A stretch of DNA of 64,000 nucleotides from Apostichopus japonicus (GCF_037975245.1 NC_092565.1:7494999-7558998); one strand, 5' to 3'. Positions 39,001-52,000 are shown, counted from the first letter of the stretch. Program-made: numbers and translations. Notes: generated by a model not told the origin, from the sequence alone.

Positions 39001-42000
39001 GACTACGGGGAGTGGTAAGGTAGACACGATAAACAGTAGCAGCGCAGCGGGAATATCCTTCGTGTTTGCATGTATTATCTGGGTCGGTACTTTAATCGGG
39101 TATTATTTTACTGGGTATTCAAGGTTTATTTCGGATATACCTGGTATTTTTGGTATATTCATTGATGACATATTTTCAATACCGTCGGTATGGGTATGAA
39201 TGATATACCACGTATACCTGGTATACAAGTTGAAATTGCTCTCTGAATGAAGAAAACTATTCATCCAAATCGATATATATAAATATATGTATATATACTC
39301 TCCTATGAACCACCACTGAATAATTCATCTGCTTATTTCATGGAGACCTGGTTCCTGAAATGTTGGTGTTTGTGTGTGTGGGGAAAGGGGGAGGGGATTC
39401 TGTCACTTTGATCAATCTTACAGATCAATACTGATGGTTGTATTCATACCTCCTACACTTTATCTAGTTCAGCATGAAGATAGCATTCCATTGTTGCTAG
39501 TTCTTTACCTTCCATACATCACAGAGATCCTGAAATGTTGGTGGTTTTGTACCATGTAATGGTTGATGTAGGGAGGTTGGGAAGAAGGGGGATGTCTGTG
39601 TGTGTGTGGGGGGATCTATGTCATAGAGATCAATACTGATTGTTGTATTCATACCTCCTACACTATATATAGTGAAGCATGCATATATCATGCATTGTTG
39701 CTAGTTTCTTACCTTCCATACATCATAATTTTCCTCATTCTGATCAGGTACTGTGTTATTTTGGTTAACCTCTGTTTGCATTTGTACTTGTAGAAACTTG
39801 GCCAAAAGATGAGATTGTCATCGATCTGTTTCAAGGCCTTCTCAAAGTTTTTCGAGAGCTTCACCCTTTCCCACAACTTGTTAGGGAAAGCAGCCCTCTC
39901 TATGGTTTTCATGTAAAGGTAACACACTCCTGAAAAAAAGGGGGAGAATAAGATAGTTCAAGAACAGATATTTCTTTATAACTTTAACTGTTAAAGCCAT
40001 CATTAAAAAAACAATATAGATAAAACTTTATGCACAAAATACATTTATACTAATTTCAGACTTCATGTCAAAGTACATAACAGATTTCAACTATAATGAA
40101 ATCTACACCAATTGTAGCAAAGTTAAAAGTCAAATCATGTTTTCATCTCAGTTAAAAAATTTACGCAATCACACTCAGTTTTCCACCTTCCTATGAAAAG
40201 AGAAAAGTAGAACCACTTGGCCAGTACCATTACAAATTATTCTGTGATATTGACCATGTGAAAATACTTAATACTAGTAAACAAATCAGCAGTTTCTAAA
40301 TTCAAATTCAGGTTTTGAATTTGTAGAACTTGCATTCAAAATGTTAACACTTGAATTAAGAGCACATCTATTATGCCAAATTTATTGCCATTCTTGCTAT
40401 TTCATTGAGGAAATCCTTTCTTACCACACATTTCTATAAAGAAATTGAAAAACCAATTTTCCTTTGACTCCCAACTTTCTGGAATTGGATATGTTATTCC
40501 CTCTAAACACAAAAATTACATTACATTTGGATGATTTCACAAGAAGTATAACACTACCTTTGTAAATTTCATTGTATACAGCCCTTAATGCCAAAAATGT
40601 TTACAAAAATGTTTCAAATCCATATTCAGCTGTTTATTTTTCAATTCCAAATCAACATAATTTAATCAAGCAATTCCATTTTCTTTTGAGTTTAGACCAG
40701 GACTGAAATTGCAGTGTATTTTTGATATTATTTCATCGCAGGAAACCTGCCTTGCTACAGTGCTCAGTCAATACTGAGAATTGACAACCGTTTTTTTTTT
40801 TTTAAAGTTAAACTCAAACTTTAGAATTAGATTAACAATTTAGCAATTTTAAATCAATTCTATTTGCAATTAAAGCTGCAATCTGACTTAAATGTTATAT
40901 GCTTTGTATCATTTCATCAAACCAAGTGATATTCACACCTACATAGAATATCCCTCAATCCAACAAAGCCAGATCTATGTTGTTATATCTATCTCATTTT
41001 ATCAAGAAAATTATGTGTGCCATAAATTTTATGAATTTTGTTTTCAAACATGTGATTTCAAACATGTGATTAAAGTTTTATTTCATTCTTTCTCATGAGG
41101 TTGTGGTGGAGGGACACCAAGAATGTTTTCAGTTTAGCTTATCATTCATTTAACAGCGGAGTAAATGTGACTAATTCAACACAAGATGCAGCTATATAGC
41201 TTGATTTGAAGTTCATAAACTTATTTCACTGCAACAAGCCTTCCTGAGCTACAGAATCCCATCAAGATGTTAGACCTACGGTAACATTGCCTCTCTAGCC
41301 AAACTGGCCATACCATTAAATTCCCGTATTGTAGCATATCTACTGTTTCCTAGGGGACAGTACTTCCTGCTACAGAGCCCAGTAAGGTTGTACTCATTTC
41401 TGCAAAATTGTTCAGTCCTAACACGGGTGTTCATCTTGAAGGAACAGAACGTGTTCCTGATGATGCCCCATATTACCTGCAAAACGGTAAATAGAAATTC
41501 AAGTTGTTATTTATAACATAAAGGTAGCATAAAATCATGTTCGAAACATAAGGTGTAAATATTCTGCACAAATGTGTGTAAATCACATCCTGAGTCTTAA
41601 CTACAGTGGTGTTACGTCGAGGTTGACAATATCGTATGGGCATTTTGGTCGGTTACAGTCGGTTATCGTCTTTATAGTCGGATCGTCGAGCAACACTTTT
41701 ATCGTCAGGAATGTCAAGCAGCACTATTATAGTCTGGCAGCGCGAGTATCGTCAGCTCGAAATACACTAACTATAACGTTGGGTTATTGTCCGTTAATCT
41801 GCAGTATCTTCAGCAAGGTAGAGAGCTTAGAGGAAACGAACAATAGGTTGTGGTTTATGCTTCCAAGAGCAACTGCCACGAGGAAGAATGGCTACTAACA
41901 ATATGTCAGACAGTTAACTAATTGCAAGAAAATTCCTTGCAAGATGACCGAGGCCATGACCAAACACTACTGTACTGTATATGATCAATGTCAACATACT

Positions 42001-45000
42001 GTACAAATCTGAATATAGGCCTACAAAAAACATTTCGATTTTGAATGCCTTAGTAAATCATCATTGATTTTGTAATAAAACCTCGCTGATTTTAACGGAT
42101 ATATAAAACATTACACTATATGAACATCAGAAATACAATCATACTTCCCAGTATCAATCATGCTGATACATTCCGTACCGCCGCTGAAATACACCCTATC
42201 CATTGGCCGGTCTGACCGGCACATAAAGCTTTTAACCCTCGACTTGTTTGAAATATTTTTTTTATTTTATAAAAGTATTCCACGATCACTAGACAGCCCC
42301 CCTCGCATCGCAACAACCTCTACCTACCCCTACCCCCCCCCCCCCCCAGTTGCCTAAACTTTGCAATAGACTCGTATATTTACCTTGCAAGGTACAAATG
42401 TCCAGCAGCAGATAAAATTATGATAAATCCATTACGGTCCAGAGTAACAATTTGCGAAAATCGAACTCCCGTTCGTATTGCTAAATAAACGTTGGTGTTA
42501 CGAGAAAGGCTAATAAATGTCCAGTTGGAATTAATTGTATCCAATGAATTTATTTTGGCGACCTGCCAACTTTTACTTCCACAGCAAATATTACATGAGT
42601 ACCGCGTAAATGGGTCAAAGTTTGCGAATAACAGGTGGCTATAAGAAGACCCTTCGTTTCTCAAGCTTTGTCACTGATCTAGATATTAATTGGGTCAGGC
42701 ATAGGGTTGGGCGATATTTTCTTTTTACCGTCACGATAAATAGTTAAACAATTATCGCGATATTTCGATAACTTTTCCTCAAACAGAATTAGCGTAATGG
42801 TCGAGCTTTGGGTGGACGGAGAAAGAGAGATATATGGAGGGGACATTCAATGAGAATATCTGAAAAACTTTACGATATTTTTCACAAATATTGATGCTTA
42901 GATAAATGCTTCCTCACAATCAAAGAGCCGCCCCGAACTTCGCTCCGCTTACGTAAAACTTCTATATATATAACACGTAGAAAAACCCGAGTTTTTACAC
43001 ACATAATTCCCACTGACATTGGTCACAAAACATAAGTAGGTCATCGACATTCGAACTTGCCCCAGTTCATTGCACCGTGGGAACAAAACAACACATCGAA
43101 CATGATGTTACAATTTCCCGCCGTCTGGACGCCGAGGGTAAATTTTCGTGTAATATGCAAATTATGAATGGTACTATTCTGCGCGGTTAAACTTTAACCT
43201 AAAAATTGCGACACATACAAATTTTGGGAAGTTGTTGTTGTTGTTGTAGAAGTTACTTTTTTTATCAAATGTAAAGTACTGTATCAAGAGCGTATCCAGG
43301 GGGGGGGGGAGGCGTTGGGGCGCGCGCCGTCAGAAAAGTAGGAGAGAAAAAGAAAGAGAAGAAAAAAAGGGGAAAAGGGGAAAAGGGGGGGGGGGGATGA
43401 GGAGGAAGGAAGGGAAAAGAAAAAAAAGAAAGAGAGAAAAAGGAGAATAAAATCCAATAAATCCCAAGGGCACTGTACTGTATCGATATCTAGCGATATC
43501 TGGGATGAAATTCCCAAAATCTTCCCTAAACTGTTGATTCCCTCCACCCCCCCTCCGCCCACCCTCCCACAGTTTATTATTTACTTCTCGTTATTTAATC
43601 CTCTCTTTATCCTTCCACAGTGTATATTTTTCCCTGACTTATTTTCTTCTCTCCCTCTTTGTTTACTAATCCGTTTACTTCTTTATTTGTGCTCACCTTG
43701 CCCTCTGTACTGTATACATACACTAATACAGTAGTTTGCCTCTTGTATATTCTGTTACTCGTCTTTGCGTCCGAAGTTCCTACTAGGGTCGAAACTAGCC
43801 CCCCCCCCCCATCCCTCCCTTATTTTTTAACATAATGACCAGAAATAACAGGTTTTACTTTGACGGGGCGTAAAAAAAAAACTTTTGACCAACATGTTTT
43901 CGGACCAACATATTTTGTTGACCAAACTGATTTTGGTCCCAAAAAATGTGAGTACAAACAATTAAATTTCGGGTCACAAGCAATTTTCGGTCACAACTAT
44001 TTGGGTCATAACAAACTTTGGGCCCTCTTTTTTCGTGAAAAAAACTTGGTGCGTCCAAAAAATTGTGTCCCCCCAAAAATTGTGTCCCCCCAAAAAAGTT
44101 AGGTCAGAAAAAATGTTGGTCCAAAAAAATTGAGTCCCCCCCAACAAAAAAAATTGGGTCCCAAAAAATTTGGGGCCCAAAAAATTAAGTCCCCCCCAAA
44201 AAAATTGGTCCGAAAAACGAGGGCCAAAAAGATTGAGTCTCCAAAAAAGAAATTGGGTCCGAAAACATTTTCGTCCATAAAAAATTAGAGTCCAAACAAA
44301 TTGTCGGAACATAAATACGTCGGAACATAGAGACGTCGGAACATAGGGATGTCACCATATATAGAGCTCATTTAAACGCATTTTAGGATTCCTCACACTG
44401 CCGATAAAAAGTCTGTATCTCCTTCCGTTTTCGAGTTATGGGTGATTTAAAGTTTACAAAGTATAAAAGGTGTTGCCTCAAATAATGTTTTTCAATTTAC
44501 GAAAACATGAGTGTGATTTTATTTAGTAGATCATATTGGACAAGCTCCGAAATTGTACTGATAGAAAGAGTGTACTTACAATGCATTTTAAAATTCGATT
44601 TTAAGTTACTCTAAAGTTGCGTAATGTGCTCTGATGTCAGTCTATTTGGTTCAAAATAAATTTCCAAAAATTAAATCTCTCAACACTTTTCAGTGTCTGT
44701 AGTAAAATCAGTTCATATGAAAAAAACGATGTACGCTAAGGTCTTTGTTTAAGCACGTAACCACCCCGCCCCCCCCCCACCCCTCCACTTTCCCTCAAGC
44801 TTTGAAGTTGACCCTTGGATAACGCGTGTGGGAATTGCTGCGGGTGTGTTTGATGTTCCGACCATTTAACTATGTTACATTCAAATGGCGCCGCGGCGTC
44901 TGCATTGCAGTGCCAGGTTGTAACAACAAAACTAAATGGAAGTTTTAAATCTATTAATTCACTGTTAACATTCTGGATAACATCCACTAAATTTGTGTTC

Positions 45001-46520
45001 GGTCTGCAGATGTTTTATTCTTCACATTATGGTGCCTTTATATTGTAAGATATTGCCGGTAAAGAAACAAATCTTTTACCAATACTATATTATCGTAGGT
45101 GGATTGAACACATTAAACACCGTTGCACTCGGAAAGGTAATTTTTTTTTGTACAGGGAAAGTAGTAAAACATTTGGCTATATATGTGAGGTGTTACATTG
45201 TTTTGCATCGAAGTTCGTGCATGTTGCGGTAATACTGTAAACAACTTAGGCTAGGCCGCCTAGCAATGTACAGTAAGTTCAGAAGCGCATTGTCTTTTGT
45301 TCATCAACAGGCTGTAGGCCTGGTATCGTCTGACTAACTGACGCTACGGACTATAATTTTAACAATAGCGACCGATTTAATCCTTTCATGAATGGTCGGT
45401 CCGCAACTTGGGCTAGGCCGCTTAGCAATGTCAGTTCAGTACAGTAGTTCTCTTTAGTTTATCAACAGACTGTAGGCCTGGTATCGTCCGGATTATCCGA
45501 CGCTACCGACGGAAAATTTAACAATAGCGATCGATTAAACCTTTCATGAATGGTCGGTCCGCATATTGAGTTATCGTCAGGCTAATACACCTGTACTTGT
45601 GCAGTATATCGTCGGGTAGAATTTTTAAAGTCGGATCGTCGAAATTGAAATTTATCGTACGGTATAGTCTGTATAGTCAGGTGGTGTCAACCTCGACGTA
45701 ACACCACTGTAATAGTGCATATGAAGTTTGTATAAAGTTTATGAATGTTCCCAGCACAAAGTGAATGAGTGACATCACCACAGCACTTGAGCTTCACAAG
45801 CACAAATTTCACAGCTAAACTTCAAATTGCTTTGCTAAATTCCTTGTTATTTTCTAGTGTCCTTCATACGTACAGCAATATTAACTCTGTTCCCACAATT
45901 TATGAAAATTTGCACATGAGAAATAAATGCTTTAAAAATGAATATATTATAAATATTATACATATATTATATTACTGTGGATAGTATGGTTTTTGCGGGC
46001 CTAGTAAAGGTAGTGTGACGCGAAGAAATATACAGTGCATATAGGCCTACAGTACACCCACAATAAATTTGCTCTTTCATCCATACAAAAGTGCTTTATC
46101 GCCATCGGGGTAACATAGTGGAATGCAACTTTTTCAATGGCAAAAAGAGCACATTTTCTATCGCAGAATGTACCGATGGCAGAATGACATGGCCCCCACC
46201 TAGTAATATGCTGGAATGGCACTTGAAGTTGGAGCATTAGAATATATTGTACCCTCACTGCACCTTAGTCGACACTTTAATTCAAATTGTAAAACAACTA
46301 CGTTAGCATTAAACTCAGCTTAGATTGTTTGGCCTATGCCAAACGTGACTATGCGGTCTGACTTATAATAGAGTTGGGGTCTGAGGGTCCTTTACTTATT
46401 GGCTACTTAACTGTATATGTAAGTTAGGCCAGCCTAGGCCTAGCCTAATTTAGACAAGGTAGACCTAGCCTAGCGTTAAAATTAAATAATTTAGTAATAA
46501 CTAACGTCGTCGTGTTGCAT
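33099..46520 (-). CDS. MAK16: MAK16 homologue, 60S ribosome biogenesis factor
   Basis: MAK16 is a nucleolar factor needed for early pre-60S maturation, where it works with RPF1. CDS exons in coding order: 46520-46506, 41476-41314, 39929-39713, 38748-38619, 37490-37383, 35844-35743, 33302-33099. They total 939 nt, or 312 residues, against about 300 in human. Phases match at every junction. Exon 1 encodes only MQHDD and ends in a GTTAGT donor. Exon 2 carries the conserved Cys-rich core (FCSFK, then [20 protein letters not shown]). Exon 3 has [19 protein letters not shown] and [11 protein letters not shown]. Exon 4 has [16 protein letters not shown]. Exons 5-7 encode the acidic tail with a run of Glu (about residues 212-223), then a basic segment and [12 protein letters not shown]. 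Intron 1 is 5.0 kb and mostly filled by a transposable element. Intron 6 is mostly minisatellite. The gene runs convergently with the unrecognised gene on its left and divergently from LZTFL1 on its right. Confidence 0.96.
33462..33612. repeat. (AAT)n/(GATAAT)n microsatellite
   Basis: AAT and GATAAT repeats inside MAK16 intron 6. The Asn-rich open frame across it is an artefact. Confidence 0.95.
33884..35757. repeat. 142-144-bp minisatellite, 13 copies, reaching into MAK16 exon 6
   Basis: GGAACAGTTCTATAGAGTTT recurs about every 143 bp from 33896 to 35607. From about 34750 on, two unit types alternate: one with TTAGCTGCACAA and TTGGCTAC, the other with TTAACTGCACAACTTTATTTG and TACACTAAAC. 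That gives a higher-order repeat of about 285 bp. The right edge runs into exon 6. The phrase ATTGTCACTAACCTCAACGT at 35731-35750 holds the true exon-6 splice donor, and every unit carries a close copy. Confidence 0.95.
36350..36752. mobile_element. Non-autonomous hAT-type element in MAK16 intron 5
   Basis: It starts CAGGGTTGTCCAACCT and ends AGGTTGGACAACCCTG, a perfect 16-bp TIR. It is flanked by an exact 8-bp duplication CTATAATC (36342-36349 and 36753-36760). The CGGCCCGCGGGCC block next to the terminus is typical of a widespread group of animal hAT elements. At 403 bp it has no transposase. Confidence 0.95.
37763..37828. repeat. (CTGT)n/(CTAT)n microsatellite
   Basis: Tetranucleotide repeats in MAK16 intron 4. 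Confidence 0.95.
39400..39730. repeat. 205-bp tandem duplication covering the MAK16 exon-3 donor
   Basis: Phrases such as TGTATTCATACCTCCTACAC and TTGTTGCTAG occur twice, about 205 bp apart. The right copy contains the end of exon 3 and its donor (39713/39712). The left copy, inside intron 3, contains a near-identical donor (GGAAG/GTAAAG at 39509/39508) preceded by the same TGATGTATGGAAG exon sequence. A shorter third trace starts near 39353. Confidence 0.8.
43860..44357. repeat. GGTCC-AAAAA phrase repeat, copy 2
   Basis: Many irregular phrases such as GGTCCAAAAAA, GGGTCCCAAAAAA and GTCCCCCCAAAAA. They are followed by three 16-bp steps of CGGAACATARANACGT and then ATGTCACCAT. It shares both style and ending with 26160-26456. 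It lies inside the 4.1-kb TIR element. Confidence 0.75.
45242..45565. repeat. Two tandem units of about 164 bp inside the TIR element
   Basis: GGCTAGGCCGC, CTGTAGGCCTGGTATCGTC and TTTCATGAATGGTCGGTCCG occur twice, about 164 bp apart, near the right end of the 4.1-kb element. Confidence 0.85.
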
Positions 46521-47124
46521 GATGTCAGTCAGATAATGGTGCTAATATTTTAGAAGCAAAATCTCGCTGCTTGTTAACCCAGCAATTCAGTTTCAGACTC
46601 CTTAGAACGAGTTGGTAATATGAAATATGATGATAAAATTGATAGGCCAACTTTGTTACTACTAATACTGTGTTGCAGTGGTGGTTCGTGTGGCATTTAA
46701 ACACATGGCATATTCGTACAATACAGATGTGTTGCAATGTGGCTAAACGAAAGACTTCTGTGGAACGCGAAAAATTAGTAGAGCAAGGAAGTGCATGGCC
46801 TGTCGTGATCATGGAATTCAGTAAAATAGTTTGTATTTATAATTCCACTCATTTCCATATACTCTTATACAACCATTAAAACAAAATAAACTTGATCGTT
46901 TATTTTCCCGCCCCCTCTAGATGATCGAGACTGTAGATACTGGACACCCACTCGCCCCCAAGTATGCTTATTGTCACACAATGCCAAATTTCAACAATTA
47001 TAATTATCCTCGCTTAGACATTTGATCGTCTATTTTAACAATTCTCAACGCCCGGAGAAACTTTGAGGCCCAGAACCTCCAGGAAAGTACTTTTGAAAAA
47101 TTCTCCAACTTTTAGCGTGCTTAT

Positions 47125-48300
47125 ATTTGTGGCAAGACGCATTATGGTACTCTTCTACAATGTCCTTAGAGTTCATGTTAACCATCGCTTTGGTGATCCA
47201 AGGCGTGCTGCATGAATTATGGCCCAAAGCTTTTTCGTGGTCCCGTTACACTCATTAAAGAAGTAATGATTTAGTGGTCATTTAAATTGGTCAAGCACTC
47301 TTTGAACCGGGCAAGACGCATTATTTTACTTTTCTACAATGTCCTTAGAGTTCATGTTACTCATCGGTTTGGCGATCCAAGGCGTGCTGCATGGATTAGG
47401 GCCCAAAGCTTTTTTTTTCGTGGTCCCGTTACACTCATTAAAGAAGTAATGATTTAATGGTCATTTAAATTGGTCAAGCACTCTTTGGACCGGCAAGACG
47501 CATTATGGTACTCTTCTACATTGTCTTAAGATAAGGTGACCATGTTTTCCTGATTGGAATCAGGGACATTTATTGCGTGGCTGATATTAGGGAGGGGCCT
47601 TAGGGGAGGAGTGTCCCCCCTGGAAAATTTTCAAGTGCCTAAGGTGTTTACATGTAAAATGGTGATACTTAGAAGCACTTTTTAAATCAATTTTATTTTA
47701 AAAAATGTAGCTTTTTCTTAGATGAAATTCAGTTACTTTACGTGGTTCTTTGAGAGCTTGTGAGTTGCTTGTGTCATAAATTCGTGATCAATTGGTCTTA
47801 GTATACTTCTGTGAAGAGTGTATTTTCTTCAATACTTTATTGATGCTACTGAGCTTTCCACACAAGACATACTGAAATGGGTTCTGATTTTCCACTGTTC
47901 CCACTTTACACTGGCCCACCTGAAATACTGGTTAGTTTTGTTCTGCGACTGCACACTTCACTAAATTTAGTTTTTACAATTATTTTACTAATAATGTGGG
48001 ATATTTTAAATTCCTGAACATTTTGACGAATCGGGGACATTTTCGGGGACACTTGTTCATCGGGGACAGCACTGTAATCGGGGACTGTCCCCAAAACCTT
48101 ACTTTAAGAGTTCATATGACCCATTGGTTAGGTGGTCCAAGGCGTCCTGGTCTTGATTAGGGCCCAAAGCTTTTCGTGGCCCCGTTACATCCATCTAATA
48201 AGTGATGGTGTATTGGTCATGTTAATTGGTCAAGCACTGTCCGGGGAAGACGCATTATGATAATTTTCTACATCGTCTTCAGAGTTTATATGACCCATTG
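47125..48300. repeat. About 180-bp tandem repeat, four units, one interrupted
   Basis: GCAAGACGCATTA recurs near 47132, 47311, 47494 and 48247. The first two spacings are 179 and 183 bp. The last spacing is larger by about 570 bp because of the insert at 47531-48103. Units share GGGCCCAAAGCTTTT and GGTCAAGCACT. Confidence 0.9.
47531..48103. mobile_element. Insertion within the 180-bp repeat
   Basis: About 573 bp interrupts a repeat unit between TTAAG (47526-47530) and TTAAG (48104-48108). The ends show only a short inverted match (TAAGGT). The interior has GGGGACA phrases near the right end and matching GACCATGTTTTCCTG-type sequence at the left. I cannot assign the superfamily. Confidence 0.55.
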
Positions 48301-49073
48301 ATCCTCATTATCTTAGAAAAAATACAATAAAATGTACTTTTTCGACGAAAAAAGCCTTGATAATCTCGTACGGAAGCAAAAGGCTTTCCATAGTTGTATA
48401 TCGAATCCATTATCGAATAAGTAACATGTGTACCACAGTTACTTATTCGCGAATGTCGAACGAGTAACGCGTAATAAGTATCTAACTTTACACCGGTGGC
48501 TTTACGTCACAATTTAATATTCTGTGACCATTTATCCGGTCATGGTTTACGCTATATTCCGCCATCAAATACCTCGTAGTGACGGACGCTGTCTTACACC
48601 AACTGGAGTCAAAGTGCAAACGCTGTGTTCATATTTGGTGTTGATCTGTTGATTGTACCCATTTAAATTTAGCATTACAGCACATGTTCGTTTTTACACG
48701 AACTGCTCTCATTATTTTAAACTGTTTGCATTTATTCATCGTAAAGGTTGCATATCAATGGTTATCGGGCAATAAAGTACTGTAACCTAGGCTAGCACTA
48801 ACTTAGGCCAGCCTTTACTGGCTATATATTATTACTGCAATATCGTAACTTAGGCCTAGGCCTAGATTACAGTTGGACCTTGGAAAACTACTTTAGTTTA
48901 AATAACGTACAGCTAACGCTGTTAATATTTCTAGTCGTCACTAGAAAGTATAGCCAATACTGAGTTGCTTCTAACTGTGAACAATTACATCTGCATGTTT
49001 TCACCATGTTTCTTTCAAATACAATCCATAAATTTGATTTTGAGCATAGAATTAACTTTCTTTCTCTGTGCAG

Positions 49074-52000
49074 ATCATTGGATGCTTTGTTGATATTAAC
49101 AAGAGAGGATCATCAAGATGGTATGTTTTTTCTTTCTCCATATACTCTACATAAACATCTCCAACTAGGCGTAGGCCTATACCTTTTTAAAATGTAGAAA
49201 CAATTAGTCCTCAGTTGGATTGTAAAAAAAAAATGTGAAACGACATAAACGGTTAACTAAGATGGGGACACTTAAATATATAAGTAGAAAGGGCATTTTA
49301 TAAATAAATTAACAAAGCATGCACAACATGTGCAGTATAGTCACTTACGCATTGTACATTTAAGGAGTGCATGCTCAATACCTTGTAAGTTGTATAAAAC
49401 TTAGGATGGTTTAACTTTTTTATTCTAGGATCATGTTCTACTAAAAATACTTTTTCAATGTTTAAATATGACAAATAGGTACAAATAATGCATATTAAAA
49501 ACTTGATAGTTTCCACTTTATGAATTACAGTATTTTAAATATTTTACATGAACACTTTCTGGCAACATTTTTGCTCATTTCAGTCAAGTAATTTAGGCCT
49601 TAATGAGCACCATCATGATGTTGTGCTCAATTATCTGAGGTTTGCTCGTTACAAGCGCAGTCAAAACCTCAGAGGTGTGGAGGGATGCTTTCAAGATGTG
49701 AAAGATAGCAGGTAAGTCTCTTTGAGGAAGACTCTTTTCTTGTGGTATATGTATGATTGCTAAGAGTTAAACAAGATATTGGCCAATTATTAGTATTTCC
49801 ACAATGGCCTTGGTGCCTTTCAAATGGTGAATTTGGTCCACGTTTACTGTCAATAAGTGTAGAAAAAAGGTAGTCGTGGTGACCGTTCTATATTCATTTT
49901 AATTGTCAAGATATTGTAAACATATAGAAATAGCATATAGAATGCCCCATTAAGGCAACATTGATTGAAAAATCTGCTTCTCAGTTTCAGTCTTTCAGGT
50001 CTGATTATTAATTTGAACCTACTTTTTATAAATGCTGATACCTCAACAAGCCAAAACTCCCTTTATTATCTATATAAACAACAAAACTGAACTCAAGTGT
50101 CATTATGAAATGCTTAGGTAAAACCCTCAACTTTCATAGACCCTGCATGTTCACATATTGTTCCAAAGTATGTATATGGCTTGTATGTATATGTTCCATA
50201 TATGAAAAGAAATGCGATGGAGTTTAGGATAAGAATTTGCTTCCGGTTTTGTCTCCTTGCTTCAGATTGACAGAAGATACCTTCACGTCCGATGAGGTGG
50301 AGGACATTTTAGATGGTTTAGAGGCAGTGGTTCGAGGAGAAGTGGAGTCAGAACTTATCAACATAAATCATACCAATGTCCTCCTGTTACGGCAATTTTT
50401 CCAGCAAGCAGAGAAATGGCACCTGAAACTCCAGGCTGATATATCAGAGCTAGAAAACAGGTTAATTCATTGCTTCTCGGTTAAGATATTATGGAATTAA
50501 ATGAAAGTGGTCGAACCGTTGAGTAGGTGTCAAGTTTGTTTTAGTGTTTCCCAAGGGTTGGGAAACCAACAGAAGCTCATTTCAAACCATGCATATGTGG
50601 ACAGTTGATGGAGACAGGCTTACACAAAAGCTTCCCTCTATTCCAAGAGTGTTCAGAGAATTGTGTATGAAAACCAGAAAACAATTCCTTTAAAAAAAAT
50701 TGATATTTTACTGTACTTCTTCTTTAGAAAACGACAATGCACGTCAAGTCAAGCTAATAAAATCTGTATTGAAACATGGGTTTTCTGTTGAAACTTGACA
50801 AAATTCAATGCAGAAAGATGCTTCAAAATGCTTCAATGTACTACACTAGCTTTGAAAAGAAGGATAGGGCTGTTTTTAAATGTTCGTAGTTAAATCTCTG
50901 TAGATCAAAGTGGAATGTAGTATAAGATTTGAAGTAGGTTTAAAGAAAAAAAAGACCAGTAATGGATATTATGGTTTCTGTCTTTATTGCAGAGAGCTGA
51001 TAGAACTCATTGCAGACTTTGAAGAAAGCCAGTTTGCTGGTGCTGCAGTAAGTTATCTCGCCCGCTTTTGTTGCAGTTTTGTTCCTCCAGTTATATACAA
51101 ATCCATATTTTATTTTTCTCCTTTGATTTATAAGTATTCATATATAGTTAAATTAATATATTTTCAAAATTTGCTTTGTATGGTCTTACATCTAGTTTGA
51201 ATCTGCAACTGCCCAGAGATATATTTTGCTTGTGTGATGTCGTATCCAAAATAAAAACAAAGCAAACAAAGAAAAAATCTCAATTTTGGCATGGTCAAAT
51301 TAGTATATAATTACAGTAGTGGTAAAAATCACTTTGTTACGGAATGCTACCATGTGCTGCTAAAGACTGGAATAACATGCAGAAGGCTAAAAAAATTGGG
51401 TTTAAAGAGTTAACGTACTGTTGTGTGCATGAGACCTTGCCCTAACATTACAAATATTTCGAATTGTCGCAAGTTTGTAAGTCATGAATGATAAAGATAA
51501 GTGTCTAAAAGCAGCCTTTATCTTTGAGTTTGTCACAATAATCTGATGGGAAAATACTCCACTATTAAAGGAAGGATGAGGTACTTGAATTAGGTAACTG
51601 TATTGTGCTAATTTAGTCCACTCAATTTGCACCAGTTTTGCAACAAAGTGATAAAATGTTGTGTTAAATTTTGTAGCACATTAAATTTTCTGTTATTGAT
51701 TGAACGGTTAGTATTAAACCGACAATTGCAAGTATACAAATGGTTGTAACCACATAGATAAATCTGTTAGATAGACTGAGGATTATCTAATTATGTGAGA
51801 TTATTACATCCCTTGATTGGATGGTGTAACTTTCCAACCGGATGCAAACTACAGCTGTAAGGGGGACACAAACCCAACCCAGCTTCTGTGGCTAATATAT
51901 GATCCAGAAATAAAGGAAAACATAATAAAATGACACCCATGTAGCTCCATGATGTCATATTAAGCTTGATCAAGTCGTCAGCCTTACATGTGAAGAAACA

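Larger units (their letters stand above)
41604..45709. mobile_element. 4.1-kb DNA element with TIRs and TA target sites
   Basis: The left end CAGTGGTGTTACGTCGAGGT... (25 bp) recurs as its reverse complement at the right end, with TA on both sides (602-603 and 710-711 of the respective kilobases). Subterminal regions are packed with ATCGTC and TAGTC phrases. TA targets and a CAGT terminus fit Tc1/mariner-like elements, but I see no transposase frame, so it would be non-autonomous. It fills most of MAK16 intron 1 (41477-46505). Alternatively, two short elements may bound unrelated DNA. Confidence 0.7.
46521..49073. promoter_or_regulatory. Divergent intergenic region between MAK16 and LZTFL1
   Basis: The two genes diverge from here, so both promoters and the upstream 5'UTR exon(s) should lie in or near it. 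I cannot point to a core promoter element with confidence. Much of it is occupied by the 180-bp repeat at 47125-48300. Confidence 0.5.

Noticed and set aside
38849..39199. 116-residue plus-strand open frame
   Set aside because: It is antisense within MAK16 intron 3, ends in GGTATA-type repeats, and has no coding or splice support.
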